From Pseudobacillus wudalianchiensis (GTDB taxonomy: Bacteria; Bacillota; Bacilli; Bacillales; Domibacillaceae), in contig NZ_MAYT01000031.1 in the NCBI RefSeq assembly GCF_001685015.1, forward strand, positions 66,791 to 130,790: a stretch of 64,000 nucleotides of DNA. Reading direction: 5' to 3'. Below, in pieces: positions 17,636 to 26,992 of the stretch. Made by a program: the position numbers and the translations under genes. Position 1 is the first letter of the stretch, and each line of letters opens with the position of its first letter. The notes beneath the pieces were generated by a model, which was given only the letters and a program-made list of their open reading frames with translations, was not told where the DNA came from and did no database searches.

Positions 17636-17676
17636 AAAGCAAGCCTTTTCCCAGCAGGAAAAGGCTTGCTTTTTGA
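17636..17676. terminator. Bidirectional terminator
   Basis: AAAGCAAGCCTTTTCC pairs with GGAAAAGGCTTGCTTT around CAGCA, with A and T runs on the two sides. It sits between the yitT-like gene and the convergent sigma-54 activator. Confidence 0.9.
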
Positions 17677-17705
17677 TGTATCGACCACTTCAGCTGAATA
17701 CAGCT

Positions 17706-19091
17706 CTAATCCTGAGGCTTGCTGCCCACTAAATCTTCACAGTATTCACGAATGAGCCGCGATGCTTTCGTTTGGCTGATGCCAAGATCATCTGCCACTT
17801 TTCTTGATGATTTATGCATTTGATAAGATCTGCGAATAAGACTCCGCTTCGTTTGATCAAGCGCTTCATCGAGTGTGTGGGGGAGGGATAATTGGGTAAC
17901 AGTCCCTGCGTTTTCCGTAATGACAGCTGGCAGATCAGATACTTGAATAATTGAGTCGCTCGTCACGACTAATCGTTCAATTAAATTTTCGAGCTGACGT
18001 ACGTTGCCTGGCCATGGATAATGAATCAAGATGTTTAGACATTCCTCTGAAATAACCTTATTCGTATGATATTTCTTATTAAATGTGTTTAAGAAGTTGT
18101 ATGTGAGTGGAATAACGTCTTCCTTCCGCTCTCGCAGCGGCGGCAGATGAATGTCGATGACGTTAAGCCGGTAAAATAAATCTTCCCGGAACTTTTTATC
18201 TTTGACCATTTGCACTAAATTTTGATTCGTCGCTGCCACAATGCGAATATCTACTTTTTTTGTTTCACTGCCGCCAACTGGGATAAATTGCTTGTCTTGA
18301 ATAACTTGAAGCAGTTTAGCCTGCAATGCGAGCGGCATTTCCCCAATTTCATCAAGAAAAACAGTGCCCCCATCGGCTGCTTCAATTAGGCCCGGTTTTC
18401 CTGCTTTGTTAGCCCCTGTAAAGGCGCCTTTAGCATAGCCGAACAACTCTGATTCCAGCAGCTCCTCTGGAATAGCTGCACAATTGATCGTTAAAAAGGG
18501 CCCCTTTTTCCGCTGGCTGATCTGATGAATAAAATGGGCGAACACGCCTTTCCCCGTACCGGATTCTCCTTCAATTAAAACAGTGGAGTCGGTTGGTGCC
18601 ACTTTTTCACAAAATGAAATGATCTGCTTGATTTTGCCGCTATTTGTCACAATCCGATCTGCTTCTTCTTCGATGTGAGTTGAATTTGACTCGTTTGCAT
18701 TTTCGTTTGCCTTCACCATTTTATAGGTCTGTGATTCTGTAGATGTAATGACGACTAATTCAATGTCTCCTGCCTCATTTAAAAGAGGGACAGCCGCTGT
18801 GAGCAGTTCTGCTCCAATATAGGTTTGCTGCTTCATATAACATGGCTTTTTTCTTCTATACACCTCTGGAACGATAGAAGGTCTCCAATAGCCTTTTTCA
18901 AATAATTCAATATTGTATTTGCCAATGACATCTGTCGGTTTTAATCCATAGTGTCGTTCGCACGCCTGGTTTACATAGAGAATGCGCTTTTCGCCGTCTA
19001 GTACGAAAATTTCATCGGAAGAGTGGTCGAGGATTTTCAATAAAGTTTTTAATGTCATCTCAACGCTGTTTTTGTCCTCTGTATGTTTCAT
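17706..19091 (-). CDS. Sigma-54-dependent transcriptional activator (PAS-AAA+-Fis)
   Basis: A 461-residue bacterial enhancer-binding protein. It has a PAS sensor domain (residues 20-120), and then the AAA+ domain with Walker A GESGTGKG (175-182), the sigma-54-contact loop GAFTGA (222-227), Walker B GGTVFLDEIGEM (241-252) and the GNVRQLENLIERL motif. A Fis-type helix-turn-helix lies at the C-terminus (SSRKVADDLGISQTKASRLIREY). The RBS is AAGGAGG. It is divergent from the ferredoxin reductase-ferredoxin-Rieske operon. That operon has a consensus -24/-12 promoter and two upstream palindromes, so this protein almost certainly activates it. The PAS domain may sense the catabolised amine. Confidence 0.93.
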   Translation of the reverse strand: MKHTEDKNSVEMTLKTLLKILDHSSDEIFVLDGEKRILYVNQACERHYGLKPTDVIGKYNIELFEKGYWRPSIVPEVYRRKKPCYMKQQTYIGAELLTAAVPLLNEAGDIELVVITSTESQTYKMVKANENANESNSTHIEEEADRIVTNSGKIKQIISFCEKVAPTDSTVLIEGESGTGKGVFAHFIHQISQRKKGPFLTINCAAIPEELLESELFGYAKGAFTGANKAGKPGLIEAADGGTVFLDEIGEMPLALQAKLLQVIQDKQFIPVGGSETKKVDIRIVAATNQNLVQMVKDKKFREDLFYRLNVIDIHLPPLRERKEDVIPLTYNFLNTFNKKYHTNKVISEECLNILIHYPWPGNVRQLENLIERLVVTSDSIIQVSDLPAVITENAGTVTQLSLPHTLDEALDQTKRSLIRRSYQMHKSSRKVADDLGISQTKASRLIREYCEDLVGSKPQD

Positions 19092-19116
19092 GAAATAATC
19101 CTCCTTTTTGAAGCCT

Positions 19117-19167
19117 GTGAGTTATTTTTGACTAAATATTGGCTGTTTTGAGTTAAATATAACTCAA
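19117..19167. promoter_or_regulatory. Two tandem palindromes, probable activator-binding sites (UAS)
   Basis: TTGAGTTA-AATA-TAACTCAA (19148-19167) is perfect. GTGAGTTA-TTTT-TGACTAAA (19117-19136) is an imperfect copy with the same 4-bp spacer. Their centres are 31 bp apart, about three helical turns, so the proteins would sit on one face. They lie 60-110 bp upstream of the -24 element, the normal enhancer distance. Confidence 0.75.
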
Positions 19168-19228
19168 TAATAGTTCCTTTTGAAAGAATTTTCTTTATTT
19201 TTTTATTAATTGCGCTACTTATAAACGT

Positions 19229-19244
19229 TGGCATCGTAATTGCA
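19229..19244 (+). promoter_or_regulatory. Sigma-54 (SigL) -24/-12 promoter
   Basis: TGGCATCGTAATTGCA fits the consensus TGGCAC-N5-TTGCW. GG (19230-19231) and GC (19242-19243) have the required 12-bp spacing. It lies 86 bp before the ferredoxin reductase start. Confidence 0.88.
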
Positions 19245-19329
19245 TATATAAGAGCGACAGGCAATAAAACAACTTGTCTTAAGAATCAGTTAAAGGTTCA
19301 AGGAAATCACTTTCTACATCAAAGGGGGA

Positions 19330-20355
19330 ATGATGGTGAAGCAGCAGTCTGAAGTATTTGACATTACGATTATCGGCGGCGGTCCGGTCGGGTTGTTTAC
19401 CGCTTTTTACGCGGGTATGCGCCAGGCTTCAGTAAAAATTATTGAGAGCCTTCCTCAGCTCGGCGGCCAGCTGTCCGCTTTATATCCTGAGAAATATATT
19501 TATGACATTGCCGGTTTTCCAAAAGTACGTGCCCAAGAGCTGATTGATCAGTTAATGGAGCAAATGAACCAGTTTGCGACGACGGTTTGTCTTGAACAAT
19601 CGGTAGAGAGTATTGTGAGAACAGCGGATGAAGTGTTTGCGATTACAACAAATGAAGAAACACATTATTCGAAAGCCATTATTATCACAGCTGGAAACGG
19701 TGCTTTCCAGCCGCGTAAGTTAAAAATGGAAGGGGAAGAAAAGTTTGAAAACGCTAACCTTCATTATTTTGTTCAGAACTTAAATCAATTTGCCGGAAAG
19801 AAAGTAGTCGTATTTGGCGGAGGAGACTCAGCCGTTGACTGGGCGATGATGCTAGAGCCAATTGCAGAAAAAGTAACGCTCGTTCACCGCAGAGATAAAT
19901 TCCGTGCGCATGAGCATAGCGTTGAGCTATTAAAACAATCAAAAGTTGACATTCTAACACCGTATGTACCAGTGGAACTCATTGGGGACGAAAAAATTGA
20001 AAAAGTTATTTTATCAGAAACAAAGAGCAGCGAAACATTTGAACTCGAAGTCGACGACGTACTAGTGAACTATGGATTTGTTTCTTCCCTCGGTCCAATT
20101 AAAGACTGGGGACTTGAAATACAAGGCAACTCAATCGTTGTGAATTCCCGCATGGAGACCAACATTAAAGGAATTTATGCTGCGGGGGACATTTGCACAT
20201 ATGAAGGAAAAGTGAAACTCATTGCGAGCGGTTTTGGAGAAGCGCCGACTGCTGTCAGCAATGCCAAAGTATATATTGACCCGAGTGCAAAAGTACAGCC
20301 GCTTCATAGCACAAGCGTGATGGGTGAAAAAGATAAAAGTACCCAGTCGGTGTGA
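19330..20355 (+). CDS. Ferredoxin-NADP+ reductase, YumC type (paralogue 2)
   Basis: A 341-residue flavoprotein with the same plan as the one at 2632-3645: FAD site [22 protein letters not shown] site [14 protein letters not shown], and C-terminal [25 protein letters not shown]. It reduces ferredoxin with NADPH. It is the first gene after the sigma-54 promoter and precedes a ferredoxin and a Rieske oxygenase, so the three form a complete electron path. ATG 19330, ATG 19333 and GTG 19336 are all possible starts after AAAGGGGG; spacing slightly favours 19333. Confidence 0.92.
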   Translation: MMVKQQSEVFDITIIGGGPVGLFTAFYAGMRQASVKIIESLPQLGGQLSALYPEKYIYDIAGFPKVRAQELIDQLMEQMNQFATTVCLEQSVESIVRTADEVFAITTNEETHYSKAIIITAGNGAFQPRKLKMEGEEKFENANLHYFVQNLNQFAGKKVVVFGGGDSAVDWAMMLEPIAEKVTLVHRRDKFRAHEHSVELLKQSKVDILTPYVPVELIGDEKIEKVILSETKSSETFELEVDDVLVNYGFVSSLGPIKDWGLEIQGNSIVVNSRMETNIKGIYAAGDICTYEGKVKLIASGFGEAPTAVSNAKVYIDPSAKVQPLHSTSVMGEKDKSTQSV

Positions 20356-20391
20356 TGCCGAGGGGACTCGATCCATTAGGAAGTGAACTAG

Positions 20392-20664
<273 letters not shown>

Positions 20665-20747
20665 AACGAAAGCGCTTTATCACATCAACTATTCTATTTG
20701 GCAGTGCCAATATCAATTTAGCACAATTTTGAGGGGGAGAATGAATC

Positions 20748-21830
20748 ATGGCTTATAATAAAGTGGAAAACGCGACAAACCGGACATTTGAAAGAACGAT
20801 GACGTATGATTTGTATACAGATCCAAAAGTATTGGACAAGGAAATGGACCTTATTTTCTCAAAATCCTGGCAGCTTGTGGGCCATGTCAGCCAATTAGAA
20901 AAACCAGGCTCTTTCTTTACAACAGAAGTAGCGAAAGAACCAATCATTGTGATCCGCGGCCAAGATGAAGTGATCCGCGCATTTTACAACGTTTGCCCGC
21001 ACCGTGCGACAAAGCTTGAGAAAAGTGACGCGGGCAAGAAGAAAATTCTTCAATGCGGCTATCATGGCTGGACGTTCAAATTAGATGGAAAATTAAATAA
21101 AGCGCCGAACTTCAGAGGGGAAGACGTTGCTTGTGTGCAAGATGCTTGCTTACGATCTGTTCGTATGGAAATCTTGGAATCTTTGATTTTCGTGAACTTA
21201 GATGATAACGCGAAGCCGCTTAGCGAGTCCTACGGTGATTTCTTTGAAAGATTAAGCAAGTTCCCATTCTTAAGTGAGTTAAAAAGAACAGGTCAAAAAA
21301 CGCGTGTCATTAAAGCAAACTGGAAAGCGTTTATCGACAACTATTTAGAATGTGACCATTGTCATGTTGCTCATCCAAGCTTTGTTGCTACACTAGATAT
21401 GGATGATTATCAAATTATTACATGTGAGAACTACTCCATCCAGGGATCAATCGTGAAGCCTGATAAAAATTATGGAGAAGTGGATTTGAACAACGCTGAA
21501 ATGCAAGGCGGCACTTTCTATTGGTTATGGCCAAACTTGATGGTAACGATTTATCCAGGACCAGGAAACATGGCGACGATTCAAATGCTGCCAATCGATC
21601 ATGAAAATACATTAGCTGTGTACACTTACTATTTCCGCGATGAAAACTTAACGCAGGAAGAAAAAGATTTAGTTGCTTTTGCAGAACAAGTTCGTCAAGA
21701 GGATGTGGATTTAGTAGAGCTTGAACAAATTGGTTTCCGCTCTCGTGCCTTTAATAAAGGTGTGTATTCTTCTTCAGAAAAAGCGATCGTTCAATTCCAT
21801 GAAATGGTACTGGAGGCCCTCAATGAATAA
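20748..21830 (+). CDS. Rieske oxygenase, carnitine monooxygenase (CntA)-like
   Basis: A 360-residue oxygenase. Rieske ligands are C83, H85, C103 and H106 (CPHRA and CGYHGW). Mononuclear iron ligands are H204, H209 and D319. The bridging residue is Glu201 in NYLECDHC, as in CntA of Acinetobacter, where a bridging Glu replaces Asp. The substrate-pocket region YWLWPNLMVTIYPGPGNMAT also resembles quaternary-amine oxygenases. CntA splits L-carnitine to trimethylamine and malic semialdehyde. Here the next two genes are a semialdehyde dehydrogenase and a malate-type decarboxylating dehydrogenase, followed by a BCCT carrier, which fits carnitine. Substrate assignment is an inference; glycine betaine is the main alternative. 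Confidence 0.88.
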   Translation: MAYNKVENATNRTFERTMTYDLYTDPKVLDKEMDLIFSKSWQLVGHVSQLEKPGSFFTTEVAKEPIIVIRGQDEVIRAFYNVCPHRATKLEKSDAGKKKILQCGYHGWTFKLDGKLNKAPNFRGEDVACVQDACLRSVRMEILESLIFVNLDDNAKPLSESYGDFFERLSKFPFLSELKRTGQKTRVIKANWKAFIDNYLECDHCHVAHPSFVATLDMDDYQIITCENYSIQGSIVKPDKNYGEVDLNNAEMQGGTFYWLWPNLMVTIYPGPGNMATIQMLPIDHENTLAVYTYYFRDENLTQEEKDLVAFAEQVRQEDVDLVELEQIGFRSRAFNKGVYSSSEKAIVQFHEMVLEALNE

Positions 21831-23274
21831 AATAACGAGTGAAACAAAGTCTATCAAACAGTTTCTTTTGATCAATGGTGAAAAAGTAGAAGGTCCGGCC
21901 TATGCGCCCCTTTACTCTCCTTATTCAGGAGAAGAAATTGCTCAGATTGCCATGGCGGATAAAGAGTTGACAAAGCAGGCCATCACAGCTGCATACAATG
22001 CGCGTGGAGCCATCAGTAAAATGCCTGCTTATCAACGGGCAGAAATTTTGGAGAGAGTAGTCGCCCTTTTGAAAGAAAGAGCAGATGAGGCGGCTGAAAT
22101 TATCTCTCGTGAATCAGCGAAGCCAATCGTATTTGCTAAAGCAGAAGTAGCTAGAACGATTGAAACCTATAAATTTTCTGCTGAAGAAGCGAAACGAATT
22201 CACGGTGAAACGATTCCTTTTGATGCGGCTGCAGGCGGCGTTGGCCGAATTGGTTATACAGTGAGAGAGCCGATCGGGGTGATTGGAGCGATTACGCCAT
22301 TTAACTTTCCGCTCAATCTCGTGGCGCATAAAGTAGGGCCTGCTATTGCAGCAGGGAACACGGTTGTCTTAAAGCCGGCTTCACAAACGCCGCTTTCCGC
22401 TCTCTTTATTGCGGAGCTATTTGTAGAAGCGGGTCTTCCAGCTGGTGTGTTAAATGTGGTAACAGGGCCAGGCGGAACAGTCGGAGATGCCATTGTGGAA
22501 GATGACCGCGTCAGCATGGTAACGTTCACAGGCAGTCCAAGTGTCGGCATTGGCATCCGCAGCAAGGCTGGGTTGAAGAAGACAACACTGGAGCTAGGCT
22601 CTAATTCAGCCTTGATCATTGACAAAGATATTCAGATTGAGGACATCATTGATCGCTGCATTATAGGAGCTTTCTCCAATCAAGGTCAAGTTTGTATCTC
22701 ACTTCAACGTGTATATGCTCATGAACAGGTGTATGATGAGTTCATTAAAAAGTTTACGGAAGCAGCGAAAAAGCTGAAAGTCGGTGATCCGCTTGATCCT
22801 GATACGTATATTTCTGCTTTGATCGCCAAAGGAGAAGCAGAGCGTGTGCTGGGGTGGATCGAAGAAACGAAAGAAAGCAATGCCCAAATAGCGACAGGGG
22901 GCAAGCTGCAAAATGGTATTTTAGAGCCAACGATTGTTACCGGTGCAGACAGTGAGCTAAAGGTATCTTGTCAAGAAGCGTTCGCTCCGGTTGTCGTCGT
23001 AAACAAAATAAGCAGCATCGAAGAAGCGGTAGAATTAGTCAATGATTCCCGCTACGGTTTGCAAGCAGGAATTTACACAAACAACATTAAAAATGCTCTA
23101 TATGCTGCCCAGGAGCTGCATGTAGGTGGTGTCATGATCAATGACGTGCCGACATACCGCGTTGACCAAATGCCATATGGCGGAGTCAAAGAAAGTGGAA
23201 CAGGGCGTGAAGGCATTAAGTATGCAGTCGAAGAAATGACTGAAATGAAATTAGTTGTTTGGAATCAAAGCTAA
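21823..23274 (+). CDS. Aldehyde dehydrogenase, putative malic semialdehyde dehydrogenase
   Basis: A 483-residue dehydrogenase. It shows TPFNFPLNL, the catalytic Glu in LELGSNSALI and the nucleophile Cys in NQGQVCISLQRVY. The GSNS and QGQVC variants resemble the sulfolactaldehyde/lactaldehyde and phosphonoacetaldehyde dehydrogenase branch more than betaine aldehyde dehydrogenase. ATG 21823 follows ACTGGAGG by five bases and overlaps the last codons of the Rieske gene by 8 bp, so translation is coupled to it. In carnitine degradation this step turns malic semialdehyde into malate. The identity of the substrate is inferred from the neighbours. Confidence 0.85.
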   Translation: MNKITSETKSIKQFLLINGEKVEGPAYAPLYSPYSGEEIAQIAMADKELTKQAITAAYNARGAISKMPAYQRAEILERVVALLKERADEAAEIISRESAKPIVFAKAEVARTIETYKFSAEEAKRIHGETIPFDAAAGGVGRIGYTVREPIGVIGAITPFNFPLNLVAHKVGPAIAAGNTVVLKPASQTPLSALFIAELFVEAGLPAGVLNVVTGPGGTVGDAIVEDDRVSMVTFTGSPSVGIGIRSKAGLKKTTLELGSNSALIIDKDIQIEDIIDRCIIGAFSNQGQVCISLQRVYAHEQVYDEFIKKFTEAAKKLKVGDPLDPDTYISALIAKGEAERVLGWIEETKESNAQIATGGKLQNGILEPTIVTGADSELKVSCQEAFAPVVVVNKISSIEEAVELVNDSRYGLQAGIYTNNIKNALYAAQELHVGGVMINDVPTYRVDQMPYGGVKESGTGREGIKYAVEEMTEMKLVVWNQS

Positions 23275-23290
23275 AAAAGAGGAGATTATT

Positions 23291-24364
23291 GTGGAGACAT
23301 TTAAAATAGCGGTTATTGCCGGCGACGGCATCGGCCCGGAAGTCATTAACGAAGGGGTAAAGGTTTTAAATAAAGTAGCTGAGCTTGATTCAGGTTTTCA
23401 ATTTGAGTTTACGTACTTTCCATGGGGATGCGAATTTTATACGAAGCACGGTAAAATGATGGATGATGACGGAATTGAGCAGCTAAAAGAATTTGATGCT
23501 ATTTACTTAGGAGCTGTTGGGTTCCCGGGCGTTCCGGACCATATTTCACTCTGGGATTTACTGTTGAGAATTCGTAAAAGCTTTGACCAGTACGTCAATA
23601 TCCGGCCTGTTACTTTATTAAAAGGCGCTCACCTGCCGCTTGTCGATGCTAAGCGTGAAGACATTGACATGCTCTTTATTCGCGAAAACAGTGAAGGCGA
23701 ATACTCAGGTGCCGGCGACTGGCTGTTTAAAGGACAAGAACATGAAGTGGTATTGCAAAACAGTGTGTTCTCTCGTAAAGGAACAGAGCGGATCATCCGT
23801 TATGCATTTGAAATGGCAAAGAAAGAAGGAAGATCACTAACGAGTATTTCCAAGGCCAATGCTTTAAATTACTCGATGGTTTTCTGGGATCAAGTGTTTG
23901 AAGAGGTGAGTGCAGACTATCCGGAAGTGGACACCGCTTCTTACCTCGTTGATGCAGCAGCGATGCTCATGATCAAAGATCCAAAGCGCTTCGAAGTCGT
24001 GGTGACGTCTAACTTATTCGGAGACATTTTAACAGATTTAGGTGCTGCGCTGGCGGGAGGTATTGGGCTTGCGGCGGGAGCAAATATTAACCCTGAGCGT
24101 AAGTTCCCGTCCATGTTCGAACCGATTCATGGATCGGCTCCGGATATTGCAGGGCAGGGAGTAGCAAATCCGCTTGCATCTATTTGGTCCGCAAGCCAAA
24201 TGCTCGACTTTTTTGGCTATGAACAGTACGGACGAACTGTCTTGGAAGCGATGGAGCATTTGCTTGTAGAAGGAGAAGTGCTGACGCCTGACATGAATGG
24301 TACAGCTTCTACTTCTGAAGTCGGCGACCGAGTCGTGCATATTATTGACTCGCTGATTAAATAA
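23291..24364 (+). CDS. D-malate/tartrate dehydrogenase (decarboxylating), IPMDH family
   Basis: A 357-residue beta-decarboxylating 2-hydroxyacid dehydrogenase. It shows the NAD site IAGDGIGPEV, the substrate arginine region IRKSFDQYVNIRPV, the metal-binding Asp region NLFGDILTDLGAALAGGIGLA and FEPIHGSAPDIAG. It belongs to the TtuC/DmlA group, which converts D-malate to pyruvate and CO2, or acts on tartrate. The start is GTG 23291 after AAGAGGAG. The operon position after a semialdehyde dehydrogenase makes malate from carnitine its likely substrate and pyruvate the product entering central metabolism. Confidence 0.88.
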   Translation: METFKIAVIAGDGIGPEVINEGVKVLNKVAELDSGFQFEFTYFPWGCEFYTKHGKMMDDDGIEQLKEFDAIYLGAVGFPGVPDHISLWDLLLRIRKSFDQYVNIRPVTLLKGAHLPLVDAKREDIDMLFIRENSEGEYSGAGDWLFKGQEHEVVLQNSVFSRKGTERIIRYAFEMAKKEGRSLTSISKANALNYSMVFWDQVFEEVSADYPEVDTASYLVDAAAMLMIKDPKRFEVVVTSNLFGDILTDLGAALAGGIGLAAGANINPERKFPSMFEPIHGSAPDIAGQGVANPLASIWSASQMLDFFGYEQYGRTVLEAMEHLLVEGEVLTPDMNGTASTSEVGDRVVHIIDSLIK

Positions 24365-24380
24365 TAAAATGATGTAACAT

Positions 24381-24420
24381 TTGGCAACAGATGGAGGCAT
24401 GGATCTTCATCTGTTGCCAA
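24381..24420 (+). terminator. Stem-loop after the dehydrogenase gene, probable weak terminator
   Basis: TTGGCAACAGATG pairs perfectly with CATCTGTTGCCAA around 14 nt. The T-tract after it is poor (TTAAATT), so partial read-through to the BCCT gene is possible. A possible separate BCCT promoter, TTTACA-16-TAATAT, lies at 24446-24473. Confidence 0.65.
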
Positions 24421-24543
24421 TTAAATTAATTGAAATTTCGAATTATTTACAAGTTTTACCATTAATTTAATATATAGTAACCGCTTACATCGATAACGAA
24501 GATTTCGCTATAAAAAGTAACTCAACCTTATAGGAGTGATTGG

Positions 24544-26088
24544 ATGAATAGCAAAAAAGCTGTCTTTTATACTTCTTTAGCGGCCAGCTTATTATTAATT
24601 AGTATTGGTGTATTTGCCCCTAAACAATTAGAAAAGTTCTCTAACTCATCACTGAGTTTTATTTATAACAACTTAGGATGGTTTATTCTTGGAAGTGTAT
24701 TTATTTTCTTTGCTTTTTGCATGTATATTGGATTGTCTAAGTTTGGGCAAATTCGTCTAGGAGACGATGATGACCGGCCTGAATATAAAACAGCTACCTG
24801 GATTGGCATGCTTTTCAGCGCTTCTATTGGTATCAGTCTTGTATTCTGGGGTGTAGCAGAACCGGTTTCCTATTATATTGACCCTCCATTTGGCAAGGCC
24901 TCTTCTGAGCAGTCAGCAAAGCTCGCGATGCAATTTGTTTACTTGCATTGGGGCGTATCGGCTTGGGCCTGTTATGCTCTCGTAGGAGTTTCCTTGGCTT
25001 TCTTTCAGTTTAGAAAAAAACTTCCGTCCTCATTGAGTTCCGTTTTTCATCCTCTTATTGGAGATAGAATTAGTGGTTCAGCAGGTAAAGCAATTGATGT
25101 GATGGTCATTCTTTCGATTGTGATTGGAATCGCTACTTCACTTGGCTTTGGAACATTGCAAGTGAATAGCGGCATGAACTTCCTGTGGGGAATCCCAATG
25201 AATATTACAACACAAGCGATCATTGTGATTGTCGTTACTTTTATTTATGTAGGTTCCACCGTTTCAGGGCTGCAAGGAGCGATGAAGAATTTATCCAATC
25301 TGAATATGATTCTTGCGTTTGCTTTATTGGGCTTTGTGCTTTTTCTTGGGCCGACTCAATCAATCTTTAAGATTTTCTTCCAAGGAGTTGGCGACTATGT
25401 TCAAAATTTTATTGGAATGTCATTTCGGACAGAGCCGTATAATGATGGTTCCTGGATTGCCAGCTGGACGCTCTTCTATTTTGGCTGGTGGATTGCTTGG
25501 GCACCGCTTGTCGGCAGCTTTGTTGCCAGGATTTCCAGAGGCAGAACGATCAAGGAATTTATGATGGGGGCCGTATTCATTCCTGTTCTTGGTTCCTTCT
25601 TCTGGTTTGCGGTAATGGGCGGATCGGCTATTCACCTCATTCAAAACATGGGGGAAAAGGCGCTCGCCACGGCAGTATCAACGGATGTAACGTCTGCTTT
25701 GTTTAAGTTTTTCGAGTATTTTCCAATGAGTTCATTCCTCAGTATCCTGGCGATGGTTCTTGTGCTTGTCTTCTTTATTACATCAGCTAACTCGGCAGTT
25801 TTCGTATTAGGCATGATCAGTGAGAATGGAAATCCAAACCCAGCTCATCGGACGAAAATTATTTGGGGAGTAGTCATCGCGGCTATTTCAGTCGTCTTGA
25901 TCATGACGGGCGGTTTATCTGGATTACAGTCAGCTCTAGTAGCAACGGCTGTCCCGCTTGCTGTTCTTATGCTCGTCATGTGTTACTCCACCTATAAAGG
26001 ATTGAATGAGGAACTGTTCAACATGTCCGAAAAAAAAAATAAAGAGTTAAAAGAAAAAAAAGCCATTCCTGAAAAAACGGCTTTATAG
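24544..26088 (+). CDS. BCCT family betaine/carnitine/choline transporter
   Basis: A 514-residue carrier with 12 expected transmembrane segments. The family signature WTLFYFGWWIAWAPLVGSF, followed by RISRGRTIKEF, supplies the tryptophan box that binds the trimethylammonium group. The GISLVFWGVAEPVSYY motif is in TM3. It ends in a lysine-rich tail. BCCT proteins import glycine betaine, carnitine, choline or ectoine with sodium or protons. Lying after a carnitine-type oxygenase operon, it is probably the catabolic uptake system. The RBS is TAGGAGTG. Confidence 0.92.
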   Translation: MNSKKAVFYTSLAASLLLISIGVFAPKQLEKFSNSSLSFIYNNLGWFILGSVFIFFAFCMYIGLSKFGQIRLGDDDDRPEYKTATWIGMLFSASIGISLVFWGVAEPVSYYIDPPFGKASSEQSAKLAMQFVYLHWGVSAWACYALVGVSLAFFQFRKKLPSSLSSVFHPLIGDRISGSAGKAIDVMVILSIVIGIATSLGFGTLQVNSGMNFLWGIPMNITTQAIIVIVVTFIYVGSTVSGLQGAMKNLSNLNMILAFALLGFVLFLGPTQSIFKIFFQGVGDYVQNFIGMSFRTEPYNDGSWIASWTLFYFGWWIAWAPLVGSFVARISRGRTIKEFMMGAVFIPVLGSFFWFAVMGGSAIHLIQNMGEKALATAVSTDVTSALFKFFEYFPMSSFLSILAMVLVLVFFITSANSAVFVLGMISENGNPNPAHRTKIIWGVVIAAISVVLIMTGGLSGLQSALVATAVPLAVLMLVMCYSTYKGLNEELFNMSEKKNKELKEKKAIPEKTAL

Positions 26089-26097
26089 AAGGAATTT

Positions 26098-26128
26098 AAA
26101 AGCGGACTTATTAAAGTCCGCTTTTAAG
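26098..26128 (+). terminator. Rho-independent terminator
   Basis: AAAAGCGGACTT pairs with AAGTCCGCTTTT around a 4-nt loop, followed by a short T-rich stretch. It ends the BCCT transcript and faces the convergent SMR genes. Confidence 0.85.
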
Positions 26129-26150
26129 TTTATTTACTAACTAGTATAAG

Positions 26151-26492
26151 CTACCCTTCATCTTGTGCCGCTTTTTGGGAAGAGGCATTGAGCAGAGTGA
26201 TACCAAAAATAATAAGAAACAATCCGCTGATTTTTAAGGCGCCAAAGCTTTCGCCGAACACCAGCACACCGATGATAGCAGTGAGGGCCGTACCCGCACC
26301 AGACCAAATCGCATAAGCGACAGACAGAGGGATGCTCTTCAGTGCGAAGCTAAAGAGAGTAAAGGCAGAAAGAAAGCCGACAGCTACCCCGATAGATGGA
26401 ACAAGATTAGTAAATCCATCTGATAGTTTCAACATAGTAGAACCGAATATTTCAAGCAAGATTGCAAGTGTTAAAAATAGCATTCCTTTCAT
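26151..26492 (-). CDS. Small multidrug resistance (SMR) protein, subunit 2 of a pair
   Basis: A 113-residue, four-TM EmrE/SugE-family exporter. It has the active-site Glu in LAILLEIFGSTMLKLSDG, then SVAYAIWSGAGTALTAIIG and FGESFGALKISGLFLIIFGI. I start at MKGMLF (26492) because AAGGAGCTTC precedes it; the open frame upstream runs into the neighbouring gene. It lies 11 bp after the stop of a second SMR gene, the layout of heterodimeric pairs such as EbrAB, YkkCD or YvdRS. I saw no ykkC guanidine riboswitch upstream. Confidence 0.88.
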   Translation of the reverse strand: MKGMLFLTLAILLEIFGSTMLKLSDGFTNLVPSIGVAVGFLSAFTLFSFALKSIPLSVAYAIWSGAGTALTAIIGVLVFGESFGALKISGLFLIIFGITLLNASSQKAAQDEG

Positions 26493-26503
26493 TTTGAAGC
26501 TCC

Positions 26504-26818
26504 TTAGCCATTTAATAGAATGAGTCCAACCACTAGCAGCCCTATTCCTAATACGCCTTGTCGATTGATCTTTTCTTTGAAAAATAATACACCTGCCACT
26601 GCTGTGAGAATCGTTCCACAGCCGCTCCACGTAGCATATACCACTCCTAGAGGCAGCGTTTTCAAAGAGATGGATAATAAATAAAAGGCAATCCCGAATC
26701 CGACGATGACGCCTGCTATTGGAGATAAACGTGTGAAACCATTTGAAAGTTTCAACATGGTTGAACCGAATACTTCTGACACAATTGCGATTCCTAAAAG
26801 TATGTAAGGAAAAATCAA
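26504..26818 (-). CDS. Small multidrug resistance (SMR) protein, subunit 1 of a pair
   Basis: A 104-residue, four-TM SMR protein. It shows IAIVSEVFGSTMLKLSNG with the proton-coupled Glu, GVVYATWSGCGTILTAVAG and KEKINRQGVLGIGLLVVGLILL. It is the first gene of the pair. Both subunits are probably needed to form an asymmetric exporter for cationic compounds. Proximity to a quaternary-ammonium catabolic cluster could be coincidental, though SMR pumps do export quaternary ammonium compounds. Upstream RBS is GGAGGGC. Confidence 0.88.
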   Translation of the reverse strand: MIFPYILLGIAIVSEVFGSTMLKLSNGFTRLSPIAGVIVGFGIAFYLLSISLKTLPLGVVYATWSGCGTILTAVAGVLFFKEKINRQGVLGIGLLVVGLILLNG

Positions 26819-26992
26819 CTTCGAGCCCTCCGTATAAGTAAAAACTTTATCGTTATTTTAACACAGTTTGTTCCCTTTCTTGATAAAAAAGGAAACGTAG
26901 GAATTTTGTCACATTTCAGATGAAACAACGGTCTGTTTTTTTATAAAATGGAAGTAATTACATAATAGGAAATCAGTTAAAGGAGGGTTTTT

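Noticed and set aside
26819-26992. ykkC guanidine riboswitch before the SMR pair
   Set aside because: The conserved ykkC core sequences are absent from this 174-bp gap, so no guanidine-exporter claim is made.
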